Made by a program: the position numbers and the translations under genes
Source: Crocosphaera chwakensis CCY0110
Lineage (GTDB): Bacteria; Cyanobacteriota; Cyanobacteriia; Cyanobacteriales; Microcystaceae
Direction of reading: 5' to 3'
DNA: 64,000 nucleotides
Assembly (NCBI RefSeq): GCF_000169335.1
Contig: NZ_AAXW01000013.1
Coordinates: 62,001 to 126,000, forward strand
Notes under the pieces: generated by a model
The model's database searches: none
The model's input: only the letters and a program-made list of their open reading frames with translations
What the model was told of the DNA's origin: nothing
Shown here: one piece after another, positions 52,617 through 60,826 of the stretch
Layout: every line of letters starts with the position of its first letter
How positions within the stretch are numbered: the stretch's first letter is position 1

Positions 52617-52878
52617 GTTTGGTATTCAGAATTATCTTTTTTTAATTAAGATATCAGCTAGAGTCGAAATAAGTGAGTGTTTCCTATTTACCAAAATATA
52701 ATCCATTAGATAGATTTGAAAAATTAAACCGAAAGATTAGACTTAGATTATAGCAGTTTACGAATTTGTGAAGTACAAAAAGTTCTTGCTTTAGGGAACC
52801 TTAGAACAGATAATTAATCTAGAGTGTGCTTTAATGACTTGTAAATTGCTGTAATTTTTGTCAAAAGTTAATGAAATC

Positions 52879-53160
52879 ATGGAAAATACTTTATTTGATA
52901 AAATATTTCGAGATGACCAAGGTAATATTGTTATTGCTCAACCGCCAAATTTACCCCTTATTGTTGCTGTAACAGCCTTTTTATTAAAACAATTTATATC
53001 TAATGATAATCTTTATATGATTATAAATATTATTGCGTTTGGTTCCTTTTTTACTTGGGGTTGGATGGAATTATTTAAAGGGGTTAATTACTTGAGAAGA
53101 ACGTTTGGTTTGGTAGCTTTATTAGGGATTATTTATGCTAAATTCTATAATTATTTTTAA
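52879..53160 (+). CDS. Small conserved membrane protein
   Basis: 93 residues from the ATG at 52879 (MENTLFDKIFRDDQGNIVIAQPPNL). Two or three hydrophobic helices follow: LPLIVAVTAFLLKQFI, MIINIIAFGSFFTWGWMELF and GLVALLGIIYAKFY, with GVNYLRRTFG between. The layout resembles small cyanobacterial membrane proteins of unknown function. The nearby upstream region 52617-52878 has no gene. Confidence 0.6.
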   Translation: MENTLFDKIFRDDQGNIVIAQPPNLPLIVAVTAFLLKQFISNDNLYMIINIIAFGSFFTWGWMELFKGVNYLRRTFGLVALLGIIYAKFYNYF

Positions 53161-53357
53161 CATAATATTCACATCTCGTACATTATCTAAAAATGGCTAG
53201 TAGTCAGGGAGAACAGGAACAGCTAAATTGCTTTTTAAATGTTTACATTCTCTATCTCCTTAGTAAGAAATAAGGTTTAGTGTTTCAAAAATAATCTCCC
53301 CTACTCCCTGCTTCCTCACACCCCAAACAAGATAAGTTTTTGATCTACAAAGAGTAG

Positions 53358-53407
53358 TCCGAGAGCCTGTTCCCTGAAGCACTATCAGCAGGACATAAAC
53401 TCTCGGA
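53358..53407. promoter_or_regulatory. Structured inverted repeat in the sbtB 3' region
   Basis: TCCGAGAG (53358-53365) and CTCTCGGA (53400-53407) pair, with an internal CCTG/CAGG stem inside a 34-nt loop. It lies between the plus gene ending at 53160 and the minus-strand sbtB stop at 53494. Possible RNA structure or terminator without a T-run. The rest of 53161-53493 holds a CTCCCTGCTTCC-type short repeat and no gene. Confidence 0.35.
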
Positions 53408-53493
53408 TTGAGTTTTTAAAGGTGATGACGTTCTCATGATGAGACCCTTAACCGCAGATGACAGAGTTTTCTGCACCAATAAAGGGTTTTGAG

Positions 53494-53811
53494 TTAGAAT
53501 GTATGAGCGTGCAACACCTCCATCACGTCACAGATATAGGCGATGCCCGAATAATCGTCGAAAAACTGCGCTGCGACCTCATCCGAAATCTTTACGGCCA
53601 TATCCCGATTGGGGGTAAGTACCTCGAACTTTACATTTGAGAAGGCATCGCCAACAGTGGGTTGTCCTGACGAGCGCACGCCTCGGCTACCTTTACCGCC
53701 AGCTGCTACCACTGTATAACCGGTAGCGCCGGCTTTGTCGATGATTTTGGCAACTTTTTTCAGCAGTACTTTTTCCGTGACTATAACGAGTTTACTAGCT
53801 TTTTGGGTCAT
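53494..53811 (-). CDS. sbtB: SbtB, PII-like regulator of bicarbonate uptake
   Basis: 105 residues with the PII-like ferredoxin fold: SKLVIVTEKVLLKKVAKIIDKAGATGYTV, then GGKGSRGVRSSGQPTVGD (T-loop region) and FFDDYSGIAYICDVMEV. SbtB binds adenine nucleotides including cAMP and c-di-AMP and gates the SbtA transporter. The C-terminal CGPxGC redox motif of Synechocystis SbtB is absent: the protein ends VLHAHTF. Usually sbtB directly follows sbtA; here it is on the opposite strand about 1.1 kb away. GC-rich relative to neighbours. Confidence 0.9.
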   Translation of the reverse strand: MTQKASKLVIVTEKVLLKKVAKIIDKAGATGYTVVAAGGKGSRGVRSSGQPTVGDAFSNVKFEVLTPNRDMAVKISDEVAAQFFDDYSGIAYICDVMEVLHAHTF

Positions 53812-54306
53812 TTAGGTTACCTCTTTACGCGTTCTGTTGTAACAATTTAAGACAAAAATCTATGGTTTTGCTTTAAACCATACCTTTAAGTATATACCAA
53901 AGATTGAGTAAATCTACTACCCTCTGTTGAGAAAGATTGACTCAGATTAATAAAAAACACTTATTCTTTTTCCGCTATGACTACCATTCAACATCAAATT
54001 TAAGGGGTCATAGAAATGCCAATCTATTTCAAATGATAAGTTTTTATTATTAAAAGATTAGACAAGTTTGAAGGAATACTTTCTAAAAAATGTTGTTTGT
54101 TAGGCCGGCATTACATATACTCAAGTTTATGGTGTTTACTTAAAAAATAGACTTATATCTATAAATCAAGCCCAAGTAGCTCAAAGACACAACCACTGTT
54201 TTGAAGCCACTACACCCATTATATAGGTGAATTTTCGGCAGATGTTCCATTAGATACAGGTAAGTGGCCTGTAAACAATACATAGAACCAGCATGGAGTG
54301 AAACTT
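53812..54306. other. Intergenic region upstream of sbtB
   Basis: About 490 bp with no coding frame. It holds a TATGGTTT...AAACCATA inverted repeat (53861-53882, 8-bp stem) about 55 bp upstream of the sbtB start. This could be an operator or RNA hairpin. AT-rich otherwise; nothing else recognised. Confidence 0.4.
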
Positions 54307-54561
54307 ATGAATCAGTTTGAATCGAAGCAGTTACAGCCAAAGTTAGATGCAAATGAAGGGTGGTTAGTACAGGTGTATAGCAGTAATCGTCGCTTGCTCT
54401 GTGTTTTAGAACCTTCTCATGCTTGGATCTTCTTGATTGGTTGTGGTATTGGTTTACTGCTTTCAGTCATTTGGATTAACGTTGCTCGGTACAGTCCCCC
54501 CTTAGACCAGACCTCGGCACAGACCTCGGCAACGGAGTTACCAACGTTGCCAGTGGATTGA
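54307..54561 (+). CDS. Small membrane protein between sbtB and sbtA
   Basis: 84 residues from the ATG at 54307 (a GTG at 54298 is an alternative). A soluble N-terminus (NEGWLVQVYSSNRRLLCVLEPSH) precedes one membrane helix, AWIFLIGCGIGLLLSVIWIN, and a short Thr/Pro-rich tail containing a repeated QTSAQTSAT. No family recognised. It has a strong terminator (54594-54625) on its strand, which argues for a real transcript. Its position between sbtB and sbtA invites a role in bicarbonate uptake, but no evidence beyond location. Confidence 0.6.
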   Translation: MNQFESKQLQPKLDANEGWLVQVYSSNRRLLCVLEPSHAWIFLIGCGIGLLLSVIWINVARYSPPLDQTSAQTSATELPTLPVD

Positions 54562-54593
54562 TTAAATCCATTTTCCTTGAGACATTGTTACAC

Positions 54594-54625
54594 TCCCACG
54601 AGGTTCTACCCGTGGGATTTTTGCT
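54594..54625 (+). terminator. Rho-independent terminator
   Basis: TCCCACG, a 10-nt loop, CGTGGGA and TTTTTGCTTTT: an intrinsic terminator 33 bp past the 54307-54561 stop. Confidence 0.85.
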
Positions 54626-54671
54626 TTTAACATTAATGAGAAGCGAGAATCGCCGAACATAAGAAAAGCTT

Positions 54672-54710
54672 ATGACATAAATTTGAAACGCAATATCAAA
54701 ATTATGTCAT
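54672..54710. promoter_or_regulatory. 9-bp hyphenated inverted repeat upstream of sbtA
   Basis: ATGACATAA (54672-54680) and TTATGTCAT (54702-54710) are perfectly complementary, 21 nt apart, about 250 bp before the sbtA start. It could be a LysR-type operator or, read on the minus strand (followed by AAGCTTTTCTT), a terminator. Confidence 0.4.
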
Positions 54711-54919
54711 TTGTTGTGAAAATTTTCGCATTTTAGTATAGACTTAAACACATAGAAATTCGGATCTTGATAGATCAGAATATATAAAGGGCTGTACAGA
54801 ACTTCTAATTCCGTTCTGGGAGGCATTATCTCTGAACCAGTATTGGTAGTTTTTCTTATGACATCTGTACTGTATGAGGCAAGTAGCTTCACCCTTACTT
54901 TTAAAAGCTCATTTATCAC
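54707..54919 (-). CDS. Doubtful small frame in the sbtA upstream region
   Basis: 70 residues beginning MINELLKVRVKLLASY, no recognised domain; a slightly hydrophobic stretch (LEVLYSPLYILIYQ) lies in the middle. It covers most of the sbtA 5' region and ends in the inverted repeat at 54672-54710, which could terminate it. It could equally be a chance frame over a long sbtA leader. Confidence 0.2.
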   Translation of the reverse strand: MINELLKVRVKLLASYSTDVIRKTTNTGSEIMPPRTELEVLYSPLYILIYQDPNFYVFKSILKCENFHNK

Positions 54920-54944
54920 AATAATCGCTCTTCGTTAGAGGAGG

Positions 54945-54952
54945 AAGGAGGT
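54945..54952 (+). promoter_or_regulatory. Very strong Shine-Dalgarno site for sbtA
   Basis: AAGGAGGT within GAGGAGGAAGGAGGT lies 4 nt before the sbtA ATG. Most genes in this window lack an SD this strong, so it fixes the start and suggests high translation. Confidence 0.8.
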
Positions 54953-54956
54953 ATTA

Positions 54957-56147
54957 ATGGATTTCTTATCCGATTTTTTGACGAAATTCGTCTCGCAATT
55001 ACAGTCCCCCACACTCGGCTTTTTAATTGGTGGTGCGGTCGCTGCAGCCGTCAGTAGCCGACTGGCAATTCCAGATGCGATCTATAAGTTCATCGTTTTC
55101 ATGCTGCTTATTAAAGTTGGTCTGAAGGGCGGTATTGCGATCCGCGAGTCTAATATAACTGAGATACTTTTGCCTGCGCTGTTCGCCGTCTTAATAGGTA
55201 TCTTGATCGTGTTTATCGCGCGCCACACTTTGGCGAAGCTACCGAACGTCAAAGTAGTGGATGCCATTGCGACAGGTGGTTTGTTCGGTGCTGTCAGTGG
55301 CTCTACTCTCGCTGCCGGTCTGTCGGTACTCGACGCGCAAGGCATGGAATACGAGGCCTGGTCTGCTGCACTCTATCCCTTCATGGACATACCAGCGCTT
55401 GTGACTGCGATCGTTTTAGCTAGTGTTTATACCAGCAAGCAAAAGCAGCGTGCTGCTGCAGAAGAGTATCGTAGCAAGCAGGAGTTTTACGATCAGGAGC
55501 CGGTTGCCTCAGGCGCTTATGCTACTACCGAGCAAGGCGGTACTGGAGACACTTATGGCATGAATCAAGGCGGTAGCGCAGGGGGATACTCTAGCAAGCA
55601 GCGTATTACCGCAAGCGGATATCCTCACGAAGAACAAAGTAATCGCGTCGAAATATGGCCAATTATTAAGGATAGTCTCCAGGGTTCTGCTTTATCAGCA
55701 CTGTTACTCGGTCTCGCTCTCGGTTTGCTAACTCGTCCCGAAAGTGTCTATGAAAGCTTCTATGAGCCTCTTTTCCGTGGACTGCTTTCCATCCTAATGA
55801 TCGTAATGGGTATGGAAGCGACAGCAAGAATTAACGAGCTGCGTAAAGTAGCCCAGTGGTACGCTGTCTATGCTTTTGTTGCACCCTTACTTCATGGGTT
55901 TATTGCCTTCGGTCTCGGCATGATTGCTCACTATGCTACAGGATTCAGCGCTGGTGGTGTTGTAATTCTAGCTGTCATTGCTGCCTCTAGTTCAGATATC
56001 TCTGGTCCCCCCACTTTACGCGGTGGTATCCCCTCAGCCAATCCCTCCGCTTACATCGGTGCGTCCACAGCTGTTGGTACCCCGGTTGCAATTGCTTTAG
56101 GAATCCCCCTATTCATCGGGCTTGCCCAGGCAGTGATGGGTGGCTAA
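54957..56147 (+). CDS. sbtA: SbtA sodium-dependent bicarbonate transporter
   Basis: 396 residues. Two homologous halves of about five helices each: N-terminal QSPTLGFLIGGAVAAAVSSRL, IKVGLKGGIAIRES, GGLFGAVSGSTLAAGLSVLD; C-terminal SALSALLLGLALGLLTRPESVY, GMEATARINEL, SSDISGPPTLRGGIPSANPS. The two halves flank a hydrophilic loop (about residues 158-230) containing repeated SKQ..Y and Gly/Tyr-rich segments. This loop appears longer than in typical SbtA and may be the SbtB-facing cytoplasmic region. Imports HCO3- at the plasma membrane as part of the carbon-concentrating mechanism. GC-rich relative to flanks and without HIP1 sites, so perhaps transferred. Confidence 0.95.
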   Translation: MDFLSDFLTKFVSQLQSPTLGFLIGGAVAAAVSSRLAIPDAIYKFIVFMLLIKVGLKGGIAIRESNITEILLPALFAVLIGILIVFIARHTLAKLPNVKVVDAIATGGLFGAVSGSTLAAGLSVLDAQGMEYEAWSAALYPFMDIPALVTAIVLASVYTSKQKQRAAAEEYRSKQEFYDQEPVASGAYATTEQGGTGDTYGMNQGGSAGGYSSKQRITASGYPHEEQSNRVEIWPIIKDSLQGSALSALLLGLALGLLTRPESVYESFYEPLFRGLLSILMIVMGMEATARINELRKVAQWYAVYAFVAPLLHGFIAFGLGMIAHYATGFSAGGVVILAVIAASSSDISGPPTLRGGIPSANPSAYIGASTAVGTPVAIALGIPLFIGLAQAVMGG

Positions 56148-56478
56148 TCCCAGGCGGGTCGCGGTCTGCCGATGCTGCCCTAGCTCGGCGACTATGTGAA
56201 CATCTATGTCGTTTCCATTCAAAAGCCACGTGGCCCATAGTCTAGGCTAATGACCAGAGAAAAAACACCTTAATCTCTATAAAATCGAGCAAAAAACAAT
56301 TACCCTTACTAAAAAAGGCTCGTTTCAAGCTCTAATTTTAAATTTAATGGATTGAGTCGACTATCTTTGGTCAAAAAGCCCTTTTCATTTGTCAATAGGT
56401 TGTTAAAAATATCTCTACTGAAAAGATTGTTATACACTAAGTTATCGTGCATCTATTATGATGAAAGCTTCAATAATC
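56148..56478. other. Intergenic region after sbtA
   Basis: About 330 bp without a gene. The first 90 bp remain GC-rich like sbtA and contain a GCCGA...TCGGC hairpin (from about 56168). Composition then returns to the AT-rich average, which may mark the edge of the transferred block. Confidence 0.4.
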
Positions 56479-56943
56479 TCAAGATTGCACAATATGAACG
56501 GAACAATGAGAACGATGAATCACATAACTGCTAACGCTTCCTAAGATAATCTCACTCGCCATAGAATGTCCCCTACGTCCTATCACAATTAATTCAGCTT
56601 CCCATTCCTTAGCAAGACGACAAATAATAGGCCCCGGATTACCATTTTCTTGACGTAATTCTGCTTGAATATTCATATCTTTAGCTTTTTGTGTCCAAGC
56701 TTCTAACTTCTGTAAACTTTCTTGTTGATATTGTTTCCAATCGCTTTTAAATTTCTCAATCAAATCAATACTATAACTGCTGGCATAAGGGGCAAAACTA
56801 ATAGGACTATCTTCAGCATTTTGGGATAATACGTTGACTAACATTAATTTTCCCTCTATTGCTTTACATAATGTCAAAGCAACTTCAATCACTTGTTCAG
56901 CAATGGCAGAATTATCAACCGCAACGAGGATTTTACTGTACAT
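56479..56943 (-). CDS. Universal stress protein (UspA family)
   Basis: 154 residues with the Usp fold: YSKILVAVDNSAIAEQVIEVAL at the N-terminus, and the ATP-binding signature GRRGHSMASEIILGSVSSYV (G-x2-G-x9-G-S) near the C-terminus. It probably binds ATP and responds to salt, osmotic or energy stress. Single minus-strand gene, divergent from the MlaE permease gene. Confidence 0.9.
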   Translation of the reverse strand: MYSKILVAVDNSAIAEQVIEVALTLCKAIEGKLMLVNVLSQNAEDSPISFAPYASSYSIDLIEKFKSDWKQYQQESLQKLEAWTQKAKDMNIQAELRQENGNPGPIICRLAKEWEAELIVIGRRGHSMASEIILGSVSSYVIHRSHCSVHIVQS

Positions 56944-57085
56944 TTTAGTTTCTAATTAACATAATAAAATTTATTATTTATATATTATCAGTTATCAAGT
57001 ACCAGTATTAATTATGGTTCACTACTCACTGATGTCAAACCGAGAATAAGCTATAACTAAAAAGATCCATAAACCATGAGAAGTA

Positions 57086-57877
57086 ATGACAAACCCAAGC
57101 CATACAAGAAGAGGACTCGGTATCTGGTTTGAGCGATTAGTCGCAGCCATTTTATTAGGGGGTCAAGTCTTCTTTCATCTGCTCAAAACCAAGATTCATC
57201 GACGAAATACCCTAGAACAGATGAGTGTTGTTGGACCAGAATCTTTGACCATTGCCCTTATTACAGCCGGTTTTGTGGGGATGGTGTTTACCATTCAAGT
57301 TGCCAGAGAATTTATCAGTTTTGGGGCTGCTTCAACCGTCGGAGGTGTATTAGCCTTAGCCTTAACTAGAGAATTAGCCCCCGTATTAACCGCCGTTGTG
57401 GTAGCCGGAAGAGTGGGGTCAGCTTTTGCTGCGGAAATTGGAACTATGCGCGTCACTGAGCAAATTGACGCTTTATATATGCTCAAAACCGATCCCATTG
57501 ACTATTTAGTTTTACCTCGTGTGTTAGCTTGTTGTTTGATGTTACCAGTCTTAAATATTCTTTCGTTATTAACAGGAATGACAGGGGGATTATTGATTGC
57601 TAATGGATTGTATGATATTTCTCCCTATGTTTTTTTAACCTCTATCCGTAACTTTTTAGAATTATGGGATTTAGTGACTTCTGTGATTAAATCTATTGCT
57701 TTTGGAGGGTTAATTGCTGTTATTGGTTGTAGTTGGGGACTCACAACAACGGGAGGTGCAAAAGGAGTCGGTCAGTCTACGACAACGGCGGTAGTAACCT
57801 CATTATTAGCAGTTTTTGTGATTAACTTCTTTTTATCTTGGGTGATGTTTCAAGGCACAGGAAGTTCATCCTTTTAA
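57086..57877 (+). CDS. MlaE-family lipid ABC transporter permease
   Basis: 263 residues with five hydrophobic helices and the MlaE/YrbE signature: VVGPESLTIALITAGFVGMVFTIQVAREF in parts, ALTRELAPVLTAVVVAGRVGSAFAAEIGTM, and EQIDALYMLKTDPIDYLVLPRVL. With an ATPase and an MCE-domain substrate binder encoded elsewhere it should move phospholipid between inner and outer membranes, like plant TGD1. No partner subunit is adjacent. Confidence 0.93.
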   Translation: MTNPSHTRRGLGIWFERLVAAILLGGQVFFHLLKTKIHRRNTLEQMSVVGPESLTIALITAGFVGMVFTIQVAREFISFGAASTVGGVLALALTRELAPVLTAVVVAGRVGSAFAAEIGTMRVTEQIDALYMLKTDPIDYLVLPRVLACCLMLPVLNILSLLTGMTGGLLIANGLYDISPYVFLTSIRNFLELWDLVTSVIKSIAFGGLIAVIGCSWGLTTTGGAKGVGQSTTTAVVTSLLAVFVINFFLSWVMFQGTGSSSF

Positions 57878-57931
57878 TCTAACGCTTGATGGTATCTTAA
57901 ATAAAAGTAATAAAAATCCTATTTACAAATC

Positions 57932-59047
57932 ATGAGTTCTAATTCTCCTATTCGTGTCGCTGTTGTTGGAACAGGTTTTGGTCAAGCTATCCATATTCCG
58001 GGACTGCAACATCACCCTCGCACTGAGTTAGTTGGGGTTTACAATAGAGACTTAGGCAAGGCAAAAGCGATCGCAGATGATAATAATATTCCCCATGCGT
58101 TTAATAATTTGGACAAACTTCTGGCTACATCTGATATTGATGCAGTGACTTTATCCACTCCCCCGTTTCTACACTACGACATGGGAAAACAAATATTAGA
58201 AGCTGGTAAACACCTTCTGCTAGAAAAACCCATGGCTATGTCTGCACAAGAAACCAAAGCGTTGTATCAGTTAGCAGCAAAAAATAATCTAGTAGCCATT
58301 GCAGACTTTGAGTTTAGATATGTTCCAGCGTGGCAACTGTTGGCAGAAAAGTTACAAGACGGTTATATCGGACAACCCAGACTGATTAAAATAGATTGGT
58401 TAGTGGCCAGTCGGGCGAACCCAGAACGGGGCTGGAACTGGTACGCTAGAAAGGATAGAGGGGGCGGTGTCTTAGGGGCTGTCGGTTCCCATGCGTTCGA
58501 TTATATCCATTGGTTATTTGGTCCAGTGAAACGATTATGTGCGCGGTTGGTATGTGCTATTAAAGAACGGCCAGATCCCCTTGAAAATGGCAAATTAAAG
58601 CCCGTTGATGCTGATGATACCTGTTTAATCATGTTGGAACTCGCAGACGGTACACCGGTGCAGTTAACCATTAGTTCTGTTACCTATAATGGTCGAGGTC
58701 ATTGGCTAGAAGTGTACGGCGATCGCGGTACATTAGTCCTAGGTAGTGATAATTTAAAAGATTATGTGCATGGGTTCCATTTACAAGCAGGAACCGCAGG
58801 GAAACCCTTAACAGAGGTGGAAATTCCTAAACGGTTAGGGTTTCCTCAAGTATTTACCGATGGACGTTTAGCTCCGTTTATTCGTATTGTTGATCGCTGG
58901 GTAGAAAGCATTGATCAAAAACAATCTTTAGCCCCATCTTTGTACGAAGGGGTTTATTCTCAATTATTAATGGACTTAACCCATCAATCTAGTGAAAAAG
59001 GGTCTTGGGTTGATGTCCCTGACTTAAACTCGTATATCAAGAGGTAG
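57932..59047 (+). CDS. Gfo/Idh/MocA-family oxidoreductase
   Basis: 371 residues. An N-terminal Rossmann domain (IRVAVVGTGFGQAIHIPGLQ), then the catalytic-type LLEKPMAM (EKP motif) and a C-terminal GFO_IDH domain with DADDTCLIMLELADGT. These enzymes oxidise sugars or reduce related substrates with NAD(P). Substrate unknown. Convergent with rplI and separated by a short GGTAGG...CCTACC hairpin (59043-59066). Confidence 0.9.
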   Translation: MSSNSPIRVAVVGTGFGQAIHIPGLQHHPRTELVGVYNRDLGKAKAIADDNNIPHAFNNLDKLLATSDIDAVTLSTPPFLHYDMGKQILEAGKHLLLEKPMAMSAQETKALYQLAAKNNLVAIADFEFRYVPAWQLLAEKLQDGYIGQPRLIKIDWLVASRANPERGWNWYARKDRGGGVLGAVGSHAFDYIHWLFGPVKRLCARLVCAIKERPDPLENGKLKPVDADDTCLIMLELADGTPVQLTISSVTYNGRGHWLEVYGDRGTLVLGSDNLKDYVHGFHLQAGTAGKPLTEVEIPKRLGFPQVFTDGRLAPFIRIVDRWVESIDQKQSLAPSLYEGVYSQLLMDLTHQSSEKGSWVDVPDLNSYIKR

Positions 59048-59066
59048 GGTTATTCAACATCCTACC
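59043..59066. terminator. Short hairpin between convergent genes
   Basis: GGTAGG/CCTACC stem overlapping the 59047 stop, between it and rplI. Weak terminator candidate. Confidence 0.35.
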
Positions 59067-59082
59067 CCCACTATTTTAACCA

Positions 59083-59541
59083 TTAAAGGGGTGCAACTTG
59101 AATTTCGATGGTTGCAGTGACTTCGGGATGAAGTTTAACGGTTGCTTCATAGAAACCAGTTTTATTAATGTCAGGGACAGTAATACCCCGACGATCTACT
59201 TCTTGGTTAGTTGCTGCTTGGATAGCGTCAGCTACTTCTGAAGTAGTAACCGTTCCAAAAATAGATTCCCCTTCCCCAACTTCTTTGCGAATGGTAAAGC
59301 GTTTGATAGTTTCGAGGGCTGTTTTTTTGTTTTCTGCTTGTTGTTTCTCCGCTAAGAGTCTTTGTCTCTCTTTTTCTCTACGTTGTTCTACCTGTTTGAG
59401 AATACCAGGAGTGGCAAGGGTGGCTAATTTTTGAGGAAGTAGATAATTTCTAGCGTATCCGGGAGCAACTTCTACTAAATCGCCGTCTTTTCCTAATTTA
59501 TTAATGGGTTCATTCAATACCACTTGAACTCGTTTCGCCAT
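59083..59541 (-). CDS. rplI: 50S ribosomal protein L9
   Basis: 152 residues matching bL9: MAKRVQVVLNEPINKLGKDGDLV, then VAPGYARNYLLPQKLATLAT, the long connecting helix (about 45-75) and the C-terminal domain IRKEVGEGESIFGTVTTSEVADAI. It binds 23S rRNA near the L1 stalk. Downstream on the same strand, not in a large operon here. Confidence 0.97.
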   Translation of the reverse strand: MAKRVQVVLNEPINKLGKDGDLVEVAPGYARNYLLPQKLATLATPGILKQVEQRREKERQRLLAEKQQAENKKTALETIKRFTIRKEVGEGESIFGTVTTSEVADAIQAATNQEVDRRGITVPDINKTGFYEATVKLHPEVTATIEIQVAPL

Positions 59542-59602
59542 AATGTGCTGTTCCTTTTTTGATTTTTGACCGCAACCTTTAATTATACAATATATTTTTC
59601 TA

Positions 59603-60118
59603 TCAGTTACCAGTTAACAGTGACCAGTGACCATTTAAAATCCATTGTATAACAGGAGAATTAATAAAAGATGTATATAATCGTCCTGTTTTCCATAAAC
59701 TATGTAATCGGGTTCCATGATAACCAAATAAAATCAATAAAAAAATAATTTGATAGTTTGGATTTTTTATGATTTTTATATAAATATTTGAGATATTTTT
59801 GTTGTTAACAATTTCCTGGATTAAATGAAAGCTTACAGTTAAAAAAATAATAAAAAGAATAGGGCCGAATAAATGAAAATCAATTGCTTTTAAGAGATTT
59901 CCTTGAGCGATCGCTTTAAAGGATCGAGTTAATCCCCACCCAGGGCAAGGTATTCCTACATAGTGCAATAATGGACATCCTGGTAAAGGTAGTTTTAATC
60001 CTAAATTAGTTAAATAACTTACCAAAATTGGCAATACTAATAATAATAACTTAATGATTTTTTCCTTTTTTTTTAGAGAAGACAAATAATTAATTTTCTG
60101 TTTATTTGTTAATAACAT
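59603..60118 (-). CDS. DUF2752 membrane protein
   Basis: 171 residues with the DUF2752 signature LPGCPLLHYVGIPCPGWGLTRSFKAIAQGN (CPx...CPG.G.TR...A...G), in which the usual CPGCG has a Trp for the second Cys. Three to four membrane helices. Small hydrophobic proteins of unknown role. Last gene of a minus-strand group with 60137 and 60364. Confidence 0.85.
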   Translation of the reverse strand: MLLTNKQKINYLSSLKKKEKIIKLLLLVLPILVSYLTNLGLKLPLPGCPLLHYVGIPCPGWGLTRSFKAIAQGNLLKAIDFHLFGPILFIIFLTVSFHLIQEIVNNKNISNIYIKIIKNPNYQIIFLLILFGYHGTRLHSLWKTGRLYTSFINSPVIQWILNGHWSLLTGN

Positions 60119-60136
60119 TATAAGATAAAATCTTGA

Positions 60137-60361
60137 CTATCGACGGCTAAATAAGTCTTCACCAAAACAAAGAAGATAAAGAATAACTGTCGTTGATTGT
60201 TGAAATATAACTAACTGAATAGTTTTTATAAAAAAGTTAACTTCTGATTGAGAATAAACTGCCATCGATCCTCCTGCTAATATAGAAATGAGAATCAAAA
60301 AGATAATTTTTCTGTACTTCAATTTTATCATAAAAACCCTACTTTCATTCACACAATACAC
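60137..60361 (-). CDS. Small membrane protein, unknown function
   Basis: 74 residues (or 64 from the internal ATG at 60331, MIKLKYRKIIFLILI). An N-terminal hydrophobic segment could be a signal or anchor, and a second hydrophobic stretch (FIKTIQLVIFQQSTTVILYLLCF) follows. It starts 2 bp after the stop of the upstream DUF5684-like gene, so they are translationally linked. Not recognised. Confidence 0.5.
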   Translation of the reverse strand: MYCVNESRVFMIKLKYRKIIFLILISILAGGSMAVYSQSEVNFFIKTIQLVIFQQSTTVILYLLCFGEDLFSRR

Positions 60362-60363
60362 TA

Positions 60364-60738
60364 TTAACCATAAGCTAAATATCCCAAGATTAAAACACTA
60401 AAACAAGGCATCAGAAGCAGTAACCAAGGAGACTTTTCTAGTTTTCTACAAATAGTTACCCAAGCAATAATCAATTTAACAATAGCAACAATATTAATAC
60501 AAGGAACAAAAAGTAAAATTGTCCATAAAAGGGGATTTTCTTCATCTCCTGCTTGAAAGTTGGCATAAGTTCCTAAAATTGGTATCCAAGCAAACCAAGC
60601 GTTTTCTACCCCACATTTTTCATAAATTTTCCAACAAAAAAAAGCACCTGCCAAATAGACAATAATAGAAATTAAATTAGATAACGCAGAAGAAGCACCT
60701 GAACCAGATGTAGATTGCGCTAGAATTAAAGGTAACAT
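60364..60738 (-). CDS. DUF5684-like small membrane protein
   Basis: 124 residues with about three membrane helices and the pattern YEKCGVENAWFAWIPILGTYANFQAG, then LLFVPCINIVAIVKLIIAW and a C-terminal helix. W-x-A-W-I-P-I-x-N/G-x-Y is the DUF5684 hallmark. Exported-type Ser/Gly-rich N-terminus. First gene of a minus-strand operon with 60137 and 59603; function unknown. Confidence 0.7.
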   Translation of the reverse strand: MLPLILAQSTSGSGASSALSNLISIIVYLAGAFFCWKIYEKCGVENAWFAWIPILGTYANFQAGDEENPLLWTILLFVPCINIVAIVKLIIAWVTICRKLEKSPWLLLLMPCFSVLILGYLAYG

Positions 60739-60826
60739 TTTCTTAACTTCTAATTCTGTAAGATAACTTCCATATAATACATACTGTTTCTATTAAAATC
60801 TTCTAAAATTTAGTTTCTTTATAGAT

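Noticed and set aside
53310..53330. CTTCCTCACACC, reminiscent of the Yfr1 RNA core ACUCCUCACAC
   Set aside because: No flanking stem-loops or T-run at the right spacing; it lies in an STRR-type repeat.
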